Source of the DNA: Candidatus Gastranaerophilales bacterium
GTDB taxonomy: Bacteria; Cyanobacteriota; Vampirovibrionia; Gastranaerophilales; Gastranaerophilaceae
Direction of reading: 5' to 3'
Assembly (NCBI GenBank): GCA_021205645.1
Contig: JAJPXE010000141.1
Coordinates: 1 to 7,708 of the forward strand
Length of the DNA: 7,708 nucleotides
The notes below the pieces were generated by a model, which ran no database searches, was not told where the DNA came from, and saw only the letters and a program-made list of their open reading frames with translations. Every line of letters starts with the position of its first letter. Within the stretch, counting starts at the first letter, position 1. The translations under genes and the position numbers were made by a program. Of the stretch, positions 1 through 5,796 are shown one piece after another.

Positions 1-94
1 CATTTCTTAACCTCTGACTCCCTGCCTCCGGAGCAAGTGTCATTGTCGATTTCCTAACACTCTGAACAAGATTTGCAAGCTCTAAATTAAACCC
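1..94 (-). pseudogene. Out-of-frame continuation of the radical SAM gene, running off the left edge
   Basis: Read leftward from position 94, this stretch encodes GFNLELANLVQSVRK and then STMTLAPEAGSQRLRN without a stop, in a frame different from the 87-1049 frame. It matches what follows SLPSxR in this family, where a bulky-residue/D/G-F segment leads into the ELA helix and then the APEAGSQRLR motif of the radical SAM barrel. Restoring two bases near position 95 (ATA-GAC-GGG in place of ATA-CGGG) would give a continuous SLPSQRIDGFNLELA. The rest of the gene lies outside the window. It is therefore the same gene rather than a separate one. Confidence 0.8.
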
Positions 95-1049
95 GTATCC
101 TCTGGCTCGGAAGTGATACTGAAATTTTCTTTTTATTAAAATCTAATGATAATTCCTTAATTACTTCATTAATATTTGAATAATCGTTAGAAGATAAAGA
201 CAACAACGAATATTCGTCATATCCGGTATTTTTAACTAAATCTTTAGCGATTGAAATAATTTCACCGGCATTTCTTTCTCTAACAGGTAGTGTAACATGT
301 CCTGGCTGACAAAATCTGCACATTCGTCCGCAACCCCGCCGAATTTCTATTACGGCTCTATCCTGAACGGAGCTTGAGAACGGTATCGGATATCTCCTCG
401 GAGCAGTTTTATTTTCTAGCTGTGCAATACGTTTATTAACCGTTTTGTTATAACCTTTTGCCCAGACTCCCTCAATCCTGCTTAAGGCTTGTATTCTCTC
501 AGCTCTGGGTTTACCTTTTGTTAATTTCAAAACATCACATACTTCTATAACAGACTCCTCGCCGTCCCCTATCATAAAACAATCGATAAAATCCGATAGC
601 GGCAGGGGATTATATGCACACGGGCCGCCTGCAACTATTATCGGGTCATTATCTGTTCTTTGTGAATTTTTATACGGTATACCCGCCATTTCAAGCATTT
701 TTAATACGGTAGGATAAGCAAGTTCCCACTGGAGTGAAAACCCGATTACATCAAACTCGTTGGCGTGTCTTTTTGTCTCAAGAGCATACAGAGGCGACGG
801 ATGAAAATCAGGCTCGGGTGCGTAAACTCTGTCTGCCATGTAACAATCCGTTTTGTTAACCTGTTCATACAAAACTCTTACCCCCAGATTGCTGATACCG
901 ATTTCGTACTTGTCAGGAAATGCCAGAAGCATTCTTACCTTTGCAGAGTCAAAATCTTTGTTATATGACAAAAATTCCCCGCCAACATACTGATAAGGCT
1001 TCGTACATCTGTATAAAGACTCCCTCTGCTCTCTGAAAAAACATTCCAT
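87..1049 (-). CDS. TIGR03960-like B12-binding-type radical SAM protein, N-terminal part, frameshifted
   Basis: Cobalamin-domain radical SAM protein; the reaction is not established for this family. Residues about 15-175 resemble the family's B12-binding-like domain (YVGGEF, LAFPDKYEIGISNLG, AGGPCAYNPLPLSDF, GDGEES). The [4Fe-4S]/SAM motif CGRMCRFC supplies C240, C244 and C247. Family members are usually about 600 aa or more, but this frame stops at residue 320, right after SLPSQR inside the radical SAM barrel. The missing continuation is encoded in another frame down to the window edge, so the gene is disrupted or contains a sequence error. The ATG at 1049 overlaps the upstream gene's TAA by one base (TAATG), with a GGAAG about 12 nt before it, implying translational coupling to the 114-aa gene. 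Family identity is recognised from motifs; function is not known. Confidence in family is high, in gene integrity low. Confidence 0.85.
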   Translation of the reverse strand: MECFFREQRESLYRCTKPYQYVGGEFLSYNKDFDSAKVRMLLAFPDKYEIGISNLGVRVLYEQVNKTDCYMADRVYAPEPDFHPSPLYALETKRHANEFDVIGFSLQWELAYPTVLKMLEMAGIPYKNSQRTDNDPIIVAGGPCAYNPLPLSDFIDCFMIGDGEESVIEVCDVLKLTKGKPRAERIQALSRIEGVWAKGYNKTVNKRIAQLENKTAPRRYPIPFSSSVQDRAVIEIRRGCGRMCRFCQPGHVTLPVRERNAGEIISIAKDLVKNTGYDEYSLLSLSSNDYSNINEVIKELSLDFNKKKISVSLPSQRIRV

Positions 1050-1393
1050 TATGCTAAATCTTCCGGTATATATTTTTCTATTTCGATGAGCTTCCCTGTA
1101 AGTGTTTTGTTATCAAGTGCTTTCATAAACAACGGCAGCTCGGAGCTTTTAATATCATAATTATATAAACAAGTTTCGTTATCAACATTACGTAAAATAG
1201 TTACGATATAATGGCATTTTTCGGCATATGCGGTTAGTTTTGACTCAATAAATTTTTTACCGTTCACATCACGTTTTAGTTTCACATAGTTAAATCCTGC
1301 AAAAAATTTGATTTTTTCTCCAGTATCCTGAGGCAAATCCTTATTATGACGGTTAAACATACTGATAACCTTTTTGTTTATATCTTCTGACAT
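1049..1393 (-). CDS. Unrecognised 114-aa soluble protein coupled to the radical SAM gene
   Basis: I do not recognise this protein. It is 114 aa, lysine-rich and probably cytosolic, with no signal peptide or membrane segment. A likely strand-rich core (about residues 27-80: KIKFFAGFNYVKLK, then HYIVTILRNV) is followed by a C-terminal helical part (SSELPLFMKALDN). There are two cysteines, C60 and C75, not spaced like a metal or Fe-S motif. The start is well supported: a strong AGGAGGG (minus-strand image of 1398-1404) lies 4-5 nt before the ATG. It is the first gene of a leftward pair, and its TAA shares a base with the radical SAM ATG, so the two are likely co-translated. Whether it serves the radical SAM enzyme is inference from position only. 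Its AT-rich upstream region has no clear promoter I would commit to. Confidence 0.8.
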   Translation of the reverse strand: MSEDINKKVISMFNRHNKDLPQDTGEKIKFFAGFNYVKLKRDVNGKKFIESKLTAYAEKCHYIVTILRNVDNETCLYNYDIKSSELPLFMKALDNKTLTGKLIEIEKYIPEDLA

Positions 1394-1467
1394 AAATCCC
1401 TCCTAATAATAATTAAACACCTGAGAATAAATAAGTAAAATATTTAATAAAAAATTTACAAAGAAGC

Positions 1468-1712
1468 AGGGGTAAATGTATTATGTTCCGGAATTTACAC
1501 GGTCATCACCTCACCCGGGGGTAAATGAATTCTATTCTAAAATTTGCACAGTCATCACCTCACCCGGGGGTAAATGAATTCTATTCTAAAATTTGCACAG
1601 TTATCACCTCACCCGGGGGTAAATGAATTCTATTCTAAAATTTGCACAGTTATCACCTCACCCGGGGGTAAATGGATTATGTTTAAAATTTCGTATGATT
1701 TTCACCTCACCC
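1468..1712. repeat. Tandem array of five 49-bp direct repeats
   Basis: Five head-to-tail units start at 1468, 1517, 1566, 1615 and 1664, each exactly 49 bp, with no spacers. Each begins with GGGGTAAATG (after one A or G) and ends with TCACCTCACCC. Copies 2 (1517) to 4 (1615) are identical except for one C/T difference. The first copy differs from its neighbour at about 9 positions and the last at about 12. The two outer copies share ATTATGTT where the inner ones have ATTCTATT, so the inner copies look recently amplified between two older, diverged ones. Each junction makes CCCGGG, and each inner unit contains GAATTC. It is not a CRISPR array because there is no unique spacer. Possible roles are protein-binding iterons, a recombination product or neutral expansion; none is shown. 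Confidence 0.95.
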
Positions 1713-1786
1713 GAATTTGTAAATTCGCCATCGGCAGACCGTGTCGGTTTTGCAGACACACGCTGTCGCTGCTCATTAACAAATTC
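1713..1786. repeat. 74-bp GC-rich block bounded by 8-bp inverted repeats
   Basis: The block begins with GAATTTGT (1713-1720) and ends with its exact reverse complement ACAAATTC (1779-1786). The interior, about 1727-1773, is visibly richer in G and C than the flanking DNA and includes a GTGTC/GACAC hairpin (1741-1745 with 1755-1759, 9-nt loop) and a duplicated CAGAC. It abuts the last 49-bp repeat directly. It could be a small inserted palindromic element or part of a larger REP-like unit extending to 1833. No transposase or target-site duplication is evident. Confidence 0.5.
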
Positions 1787-1788
1787 TA

Positions 1789-1833
1789 CCCTCTCCGTCC
1801 GGAGAGGGCAAACGGGTGCAATCACCTCACCCG
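1789..1833. repeat. REP-like double hairpin sharing the tandem-repeat end motif
   Basis: Two perfect hairpins stand side by side. CCCTCTCC (1789-1796) pairs with GGAGAGGG (1801-1808) over a GTCC loop. CGGGTG (1813-1818) pairs with CACCCG (1828-1833) over a 9-nt loop. The right arm lies within ATCACCTCACCCG (1821-1833), the same 13-mer that ends the 49-bp units at 1505, 1554, 1603 and 1652, and with one mismatch at 1701. In addition, TGCCCTCTCC at 1865-1874 is the exact complement of GGAGAGGGCA at 1801-1810, so an alternative, mutually exclusive stem is possible. The arrangement resembles repetitive extragenic palindromes. Its function, if any, is unknown. There is no T-run after either hairpin, so it is not a standard terminator. 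Confidence 0.6.
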
Positions 1834-1898
1834 CAAGATTAAACCACTAAATCACAAGTCTTGCTGCCCTCTCCTGCTCCGAATGCCCAGAGAGAGAG

Positions 1899-1910
1899 GA
1901 AAATATTTTC
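1899..1910. repeat. 12-bp perfect palindrome
   Basis: GAAAATATTTTC is self-complementary and lies about 100 bp before the dgt promoter. It could be a small operator or chance AT-rich symmetry; no partner site was seen elsewhere in the window. Confidence 0.3.
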
Positions 1911-2011
1911 GGGGATGGATAAGAACCCGCAGAAAAGGACAGAACGGCAGCACAACTGCAGCAGCAGGTACTTCTATATAATAAAGTTTCTACAGATTTC
2001 AGTAACAAACT

Positions 2012-2039
2012 TTTACAATACCAAAAAAGATGATATAAT
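2012..2039 (+). promoter_or_regulatory. Sigma70-type promoter of dgt, giving a near-leaderless transcript
   Basis: A -35-like TTTACA (2012-2017), a 16-bp spacer and a perfect TATAAT (2034-2039) preceded by TGA, an extended -10 (TGnTATAAT), form the best promoter in the window. Transcription would start about seven bases after the -10, near 2046, only some three bases before the dgt ATG at 2049. No Shine-Dalgarno sequence exists between them. Confidence 0.65.
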
Positions 2040-2048
2040 ATTCAAACC

Positions 2049-3302
2049 ATGGAAAATTTATACAGTGAACACAGAAAACAACAGTTTCGATATGAGGCGA
2101 TTAGCCGGGGAAACCCCAAATGGGAGAATTCACTTATCCGCACGGGAGATTTATCACATAAAGAATACGAAACACGCTCGGAGTTTGAACGTGATTATAA
2201 CAGAATTCTGAACTCGTCAGCATACAGCAGGCTTAAACACAAAACTCAGGTTTTTTTTGCAACAAATAATGACCACGTATGTACGAGAATTGAACACGTT
2301 AATATTGTTGCCTCTATTGCAAAAACCATTGCACGCTCTCTGGGACTTAATGTAGAACTCGTCGAAGCAATAGCTTTCGGTCACGATTTAGGTCATTCAC
2401 CGTTCGGACATCACGGTGAAAGAATTATCGCTAAAATTATGGATGAAGAAAATATCAACTTACCATTCTGGCATGAAAAAAACAGCCTTAGAATAGTTGA
2501 TTATATAGAAACACTGCCAAACCGCAACGGCGAACACGAAAACCTTGCCCTGACTTATGCCGTCCGTGACGGGATTGTCTGCCATTGCGGTGAAGTCGAT
2601 GAAAACGGATTAAGACCGAGAAACGAATTTATTGACCTTGATAAAATGTTCAAAGGACAGTGTATGCCGTATACGTATGAAGGCTGCGTTGTCAAAATAT
2701 CCGATAAACTCGCTTATATCGGACGGGATATTGAAGATGCCTCACTATACGGGTTCTTTACAAAAAGAGATTATGTAACACTAAAACAAATCGCACAAAA
2801 CTTTACCAAGCATAAAATGAAACTAAGACAGATAAACCCTACATCTTTGATTTATGAACTCGTGACTGATTTGTGCATGAACTCTTCTCCGGATACCGGT
2901 TTAAACTTCTCTGCAGAAAATTACGAGCTTATGAACCAGATTAAAAAATTCGTGTTTGATAAAGTCTGTATGAACAAACGGCTTGAACCGTTTATGGATT
3001 ACGCTAACCTTGTCATAAGAACAATTTATAAAGTGCTCCAAGATTACTACGACGGTGAAAATACTATCAAAAGACTTAAAAAACACACAAAAATTTATCC
3101 TCTTATGACTACTGATTTTAGAAAATGGCTTATTAAATATTCCAACATCGATATAGAATCTCGAGCAAAACGAAAATATAAAAACAAAATCATTTATGAT
3201 ATTCATAATTTTAATGACTATCGTCAGGCGATTATTGATTTTATCTCCTGTATGACCGACAAATATATAATGAAAATCTACAACGATTTAATAACATTCT
3301 GA
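2049..3302 (+). CDS. dgt: dGTPase-like HD-domain triphosphohydrolase
   Basis: Predicted cytosolic HD-domain deoxynucleotide triphosphohydrolase, hydrolysing dGTP (or dNTPs generally) to the nucleoside and triphosphate, which affects dNTP pools and replication fidelity. The 417-aa length fits the family. Visible motifs are SRLKHKTQVF (60-69), the first metal ligand H83 in CTRIEHVNIVASIA, and the HD pair H112-D113 in GHDLGHSPFGHHGE. Last is D219 in KISDKLAYIGRDIED, completing the H...HD...D set. The C-terminal third is less conserved and mostly helical. The start is chosen because ATG 2049 directly follows a strong promoter and precedes the conserved N-terminal block; no SD is present. It is transcribed alone and converges on the DUF721 gene. 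Exact nucleotide preference and allosteric activation cannot be judged from sequence. Family assignment is high-confidence. Confidence 0.9.
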   Translation: MENLYSEHRKQQFRYEAISRGNPKWENSLIRTGDLSHKEYETRSEFERDYNRILNSSAYSRLKHKTQVFFATNNDHVCTRIEHVNIVASIAKTIARSLGLNVELVEAIAFGHDLGHSPFGHHGERIIAKIMDEENINLPFWHEKNSLRIVDYIETLPNRNGEHENLALTYAVRDGIVCHCGEVDENGLRPRNEFIDLDKMFKGQCMPYTYEGCVVKISDKLAYIGRDIEDASLYGFFTKRDYVTLKQIAQNFTKHKMKLRQINPTSLIYELVTDLCMNSSPDTGLNFSAENYELMNQIKKFVFDKVCMNKRLEPFMDYANLVIRTIYKVLQDYYDGENTIKRLKKHTKIYPLMTTDFRKWLIKYSNIDIESRAKRKYKNKIIYDIHNFNDYRQAIIDFISCMTDKYIMKIYNDLITF

Positions 3303-3388
3303 TAGCTGCAGTTTTTTTATTAAAACTTTTGATAATGAGTTTTGTTTCATTCAGGTTTAGCATCCGGTATTAATTTTAATTTGTTTCA

Positions 3389-3456
3389 GCCGGAAGTCAA
3401 GCAAATTTTCCCGAACGGAAAAATTCGATAATGTTTTTTAGATTTTTTGTTCCGGC
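3389..3456. terminator. Weak hairpin region between convergent genes, possible bidirectional terminator
   Basis: Between the dgt stop and the DUF721 stop, TTTTCC (3406-3411) pairs with GGAAAA (3417-3422) over a CGAAC loop. This small stem is enclosed by a wider inverted repeat, GCCGGAA (3389-3395) with TTCCGGC (3450-3456). T-runs occur at 3434-3439 and 3443-3448, but not directly after the stem, so termination is only plausible. A further T7 run at 3312-3318 follows the dgt stop without a good hairpin. Confidence 0.3.
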
Positions 3457-3461
3457 AAGAC

Positions 3462-3803
3462 TCAATCAGTATTAACACTGCGCCATCTTTTTACATCAAA
3501 GATTATATCTTCCAGAGTTATTTTCAACGGTTTAACATAAGGAGCATATTTTTTTATAATCTGTTTTTTTCTCAGCGATAATTCCTGAACAACAGCAGCA
3601 TTCTCACAGGCAATAATCATAGTCGATTTTCCTGCCATACCGTAGGGTTTGGATTTTGTATCAAATGGCTTGCCGACAACTTTTGACCAGAATGCGTATA
3701 AATTTGCACGCTTCATCGCTTTCTGCAATATTTCATTTTCTCCCAGCATACCTGAAATTAAGCTGTCAATACCTTTAAAGTCTGTGTATAATATCTCTTT
3801 CAT
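3462..3803 (-). CDS. DUF721/DciA-like protein
   Basis: Small (113 aa) protein of the DUF721 family, which includes DciA, the loader or activator of the replicative helicase DnaB in bacteria lacking DnaC/DnaI. Recognisable traits are a helical N-terminus and the family's aromatic block FWSKVVGKPFDTKSKP (38-53) with W39. A KH-like strand-helix section follows: STMIIACENAAVVQELSLRK (60-79), where members usually have L.V.v.s..wa.EL. Last comes a closing stretch, LKITLEDIIFDVKRW. The start at 3803 is preceded by AGAGG only 4 nt away, and the 16-bp inverted repeat lies just upstream. It is a lone leftward gene, divergent from nrnA and convergent with dgt. A true helicase-loading role is inference from the family; DUF721 proteins are diverse. 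Confidence 0.75.
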   Translation of the reverse strand: MKEILYTDFKGIDSLISGMLGENEILQKAMKRANLYAFWSKVVGKPFDTKSKPYGMAGKSTMIIACENAAVVQELSLRKKQIIKKYAPYVKPLKITLEDIIFDVKRWRSVNTD

Positions 3804-3810
3804 TTATCCT

Positions 3811-3826
3811 CTTGATAGTTATCAAG
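3811..3826. promoter_or_regulatory. 16-bp inverted repeat in the divergent DUF721/nrnA spacer
   Basis: CTTGATA and TATCAAG are perfect 7-bp arms around a 2-bp centre (GT). The repeat lies 8 bp upstream of the DUF721 ATG and directly abuts its SD sequence. A possible -10 for the leftward gene, TATAAA (image of 3833-3838), lies just beyond, so a protein bound here would sit near the transcription start. As RNA the 2-nt loop is too tight for a full hairpin, which favours a DNA operator reading. Confidence 0.4.
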
Positions 3827-3883
3827 TTTAGTTTTATATCAGGCAAGTGTGTCCGACCTGCATTCTTTATTTTTAGTTTATGT

Positions 3884-3895
3884 TATCATTATAAT
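3884..3895 (+). promoter_or_regulatory. Candidate -10 elements directly upstream of nrnA
   Basis: TATCAT (3884-3889) and a perfect TATAAT (3890-3895) lie back to back, only 9 and 3 bases before the nrnA ATG at 3899. With normal spacing, TATCAT would give a start near 3896 and a three-base leader. TATAAT would start near 3902, inside the first codons, so the first box fits better. No good -35 and no SD were found. Confidence 0.4.
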
Positions 3896-3898
3896 ACA

Positions 3899-4861
3899 AT
3901 GGATTTTACGAATACGGAAGACATAATAAAAAATTCAAAAAAGATACTTATCATCTCTCACGTCAACCCTGACGGAGATGCTCTGGGTTCGACATGTGCT
4001 GTGTATTCTGCCATATATACACGATTTAAAAAGAAGTGTGATATGTGCGTACTTTCCTACGTGTCACCAAACTACAAGTTTCTGCCATATCTTGAACAGG
4101 CAAAACAGTCTTATGATAATTCGTTGGTTTATGACCTTGTAATAACCGTTGATGTTGCCGCCATTGACAGAATTGCAGCTGCAAAAATCCTGTTTGATAA
4201 GGCTAAAAATACTATCAATATTGACCACCATAAAACTAATAATAATTTTGGTGATTATAACTATATTGTTCCCGAAGCAAGCTCAACAGGTGAAGTTTTG
4301 TACGACCTGTTTAAAAACTCCGGTTGGGAGATAAATCCTGATACCGCAGAATGCCTCTATACCGCCATACTTACGGATACGGGCGGATTCCGGTTCAATA
4401 ATACAACCGAAAATGTTTTTAAAATCGCTGCCGAACTCGTTAAAATCGGGGTTAATCCTAACAAAGTCTTTGTTCATTGTTATGAACTTAAATCAAAAAA
4501 CTTTGTAATGTTTCAAAACTATTGCATTAACAAATCCGTTTTCCTTGATAACGATAAAATAGCTTATACGACTGTATATCGCAGAGATTTTGAAAAGTTT
4601 AGTGCAAAAGATGATTACACGGAGGGGCTGGCAGAACAACTCAGAGCAATTGAAACAACAGATATTGCTTTTGTTGTTAAAGAGATTGAACCTAAATTAT
4701 GTAAAATATCTATGAGAAGTAAAAAATACGATGCCGCAAAGATATGCCTAACATTCGGCGGGGGGGGGCATTCCGGAGCTGCAGGCTGCACTATAAAATC
4801 CAATGTTGAAGCTTCTGTAAAAAAAATACTTGATGAAATTAAAAGGAACAACCGAATATGA
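3899..4861 (+). CDS. nrnA: NrnA-type oligoribonuclease / pAp phosphatase (DHH-DHHA1)
   Basis: Cytosolic DHH-family phosphoesterase expected to degrade 2-5-nt nanoRNAs to mononucleotides and to dephosphorylate 3'-phosphoadenosine 5'-phosphate to AMP, using Mn2+. The 320-aa length is typical. Motifs: SHVNPDGDALGS (20-31) with H21, D25 and D27; ITVDVA with D85; IDHHKTN with D109-H110-H111; ILTDTGGFRFNNT with D160. The DHHA1 substrate-binding part follows, ending in SMRSKK and FGGGGHSGAAG (286-296). The frame stays open upstream to a TTG at 3812, but that extension is not conserved-looking and crosses the divergent regulatory spacer, so ATG 3899 is preferred. The GGGG segment is encoded by nine consecutive G bases (4760-4768). 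The gene heads an apparent operon, and its TGA overlaps the next ATG by four bases. Confidence 0.92.
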   Translation: MDFTNTEDIIKNSKKILIISHVNPDGDALGSTCAVYSAIYTRFKKKCDMCVLSYVSPNYKFLPYLEQAKQSYDNSLVYDLVITVDVAAIDRIAAAKILFDKAKNTINIDHHKTNNNFGDYNYIVPEASSTGEVLYDLFKNSGWEINPDTAECLYTAILTDTGGFRFNNTTENVFKIAAELVKIGVNPNKVFVHCYELKSKNFVMFQNYCINKSVFLDNDKIAYTTVYRRDFEKFSAKDDYTEGLAEQLRAIETTDIAFVVKEIEPKLCKISMRSKKYDAAKICLTFGGGGHSGAAGCTIKSNVEASVKKILDEIKRNNRI

Positions 4862-5793
4862 AAAAGAAAACGGTTAACTTCTTTAAAAAGACCGTGATGT
4901 CAATAATAGAAAACGATTTTTCCGGCATGGCTTCAGAAATGAGCTATATGCTTGTTATCGGAATTTTTCCGTTTATGCTGTTTTTGATGTCATTGTTTAA
5001 TTTAATCGGAAAAAATTATTATATGAACCCGCTTTTCATATTTCTGGAAAAGGTTATGCCTGCCGAGTCCTTAGGGTTAATCCACACCATGCTTAATCAG
5101 GTTTTAGGATTTACAAGCGGCAAGTCTGTGGCAATTTTAGGATTGCTCATATCGTTCATAATTTCACTTAATGCACTTGCCGTTGTGATTAAAGGGCTTA
5201 ACAGGGCGTATAAAGTCGAGGAAACAAGAGCATTTTTGTATACGAGGCTTTTATCTCTTGTTATGGTTATTGTCAACACGTTAGTGTTATTTTTAAGCGT
5301 TAATTTAATCGTTTTCGGACGGGTTATCATAAGATTTTTGGTGGCATTTACGGCAATAACGACCGATACCGGTTCACTGCTCCTTGCGATAAGGTGGCCT
5401 GTTGCGTTTCTGGCATTGTTTGTTATGGCATTTTTGCAATATTATATTTTCCCGAATGTATCGTGGAGCGATGAACTTAAATGCAAGAGTGCTATTCCCG
5501 GAACTTTATTTTTCTGTATAATTTGGCTTATAGCATCGGGCGGTTTTTCAATATATGTTAATAAATTACATACATATAACTTTGTATACGGTTCAATTGC
5601 AGCATTTGCAATGTTGATGATATGGTTCTATTTCACATCAATGCTTATTCTGATAGGCGGGGAGATAAATTCTCAGGTCCACGATAAACTTGAACAGGAT
5701 AAAATCCTTGCCGTACTTGAAAAGCAGGAGGAGATTGCTAAACAGAACGGTTTTTATGAAGAATTTGAAAATGATAAGGATAACGAAAATTAA
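4858..5793 (+). CDS. YihY/BrkB-family inner membrane protein
   Basis: Polytopic inner-membrane protein of the YihY/BrkB (UPF0761) family, once misnamed ribonuclease BN; the molecular function is unknown. The 311 aa show about six hydrophobic segments (roughly 30-50, 90-112, 128-150, 176-198, 212-232, 243-267). The family's N-terminal region, where a conserved alanine/tyrosine block precedes FP, appears as MASEMSYMLVIGIFPFMLF, and the closing signature as VYGSIAAFAMLMIWFYFTSMLILIGGEIN split around residues 243-271. A charged, probably coiled C-terminal tail (about 276-311, rich in E, K and D) lies outside the membrane. ATG 4858 overlaps the nrnA TGA (ATGA), with AAAAGGA ten bases upstream, so translation is likely coupled. 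The neighbouring nrnA offers no clear functional link. Family assignment is confident, role is not. Confidence 0.88.
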   Translation: MKKKTVNFFKKTVMSIIENDFSGMASEMSYMLVIGIFPFMLFLMSLFNLIGKNYYMNPLFIFLEKVMPAESLGLIHTMLNQVLGFTSGKSVAILGLLISFIISLNALAVVIKGLNRAYKVEETRAFLYTRLLSLVMVIVNTLVLFLSVNLIVFGRVIIRFLVAFTAITTDTGSLLLAIRWPVAFLALFVMAFLQYYIFPNVSWSDELKCKSAIPGTLFFCIIWLIASGGFSIYVNKLHTYNFVYGSIAAFAMLMIWFYFTSMLILIGGEINSQVHDKLEQDKILAVLEKQEEIAKQNGFYEEFENDKDNEN

Positions 5794-5796
5794 ACT

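Larger units (their letters stand above)
1394..2048. other. 655-bp divergent intergenic region filled with repeats
   Basis: No convincing gene lies here. From left to right it contains an AT-rich leader for the leftward 114-aa gene (1394-1467), a five-copy 49-bp tandem array (1468-1712), a GC-rich block with 8-bp inverted ends (1713-1786) and two adjacent hairpins (1789-1833). Further right are a second copy of one hairpin arm (1865-1874), a 12-bp perfect palindrome GAAAATATTTTC (1899-1910), an isolated TATAAT (1977-1982), and the dgt promoter (2012-2039). Long open frames through this region are by-products of the repeat: 49 is not a multiple of 3, so each frame cycles through all three phases of the unit. 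Confidence 0.8.

Noticed and set aside
1468..1712. CRISPR array
   Set aside because: Repeats are contiguous 49-bp units with no unique spacers, and no cas gene is visible.
1702..1776. 24-codon minus-strand frame inside the GC-rich block
   Set aside because: No usable SD, no recognisable motif, and it lies entirely in repeat-like DNA.
1789..1808. Rho-independent terminator
   Set aside because: The stem is strong but is followed by CAAACGGG rather than a T-run on the plus strand, and by TAGAATTTG on the minus strand; it also lies upstream of both flanking genes.
1574..1981. 135-codon open frame (and a 75-codon one from 1623) through the repeats
   Set aside because: Both run through the 49-bp repeats, which stay open only because the unit cycles through three phases; the products are repeat translations without any family motif or SD.
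1861..2211. 116-codon frame from a TTG at 1861
   Set aside because: It crosses the dgt promoter and overlaps the well-supported dgt N-terminus in another frame; the sequence looks non-protein-like.
3812..3898. N-terminal extension of nrnA from TTG 3812
   Set aside because: It would cover the divergent promoter spacer and adds residues not typical of NrnA; ATG 3899 gives the usual length.
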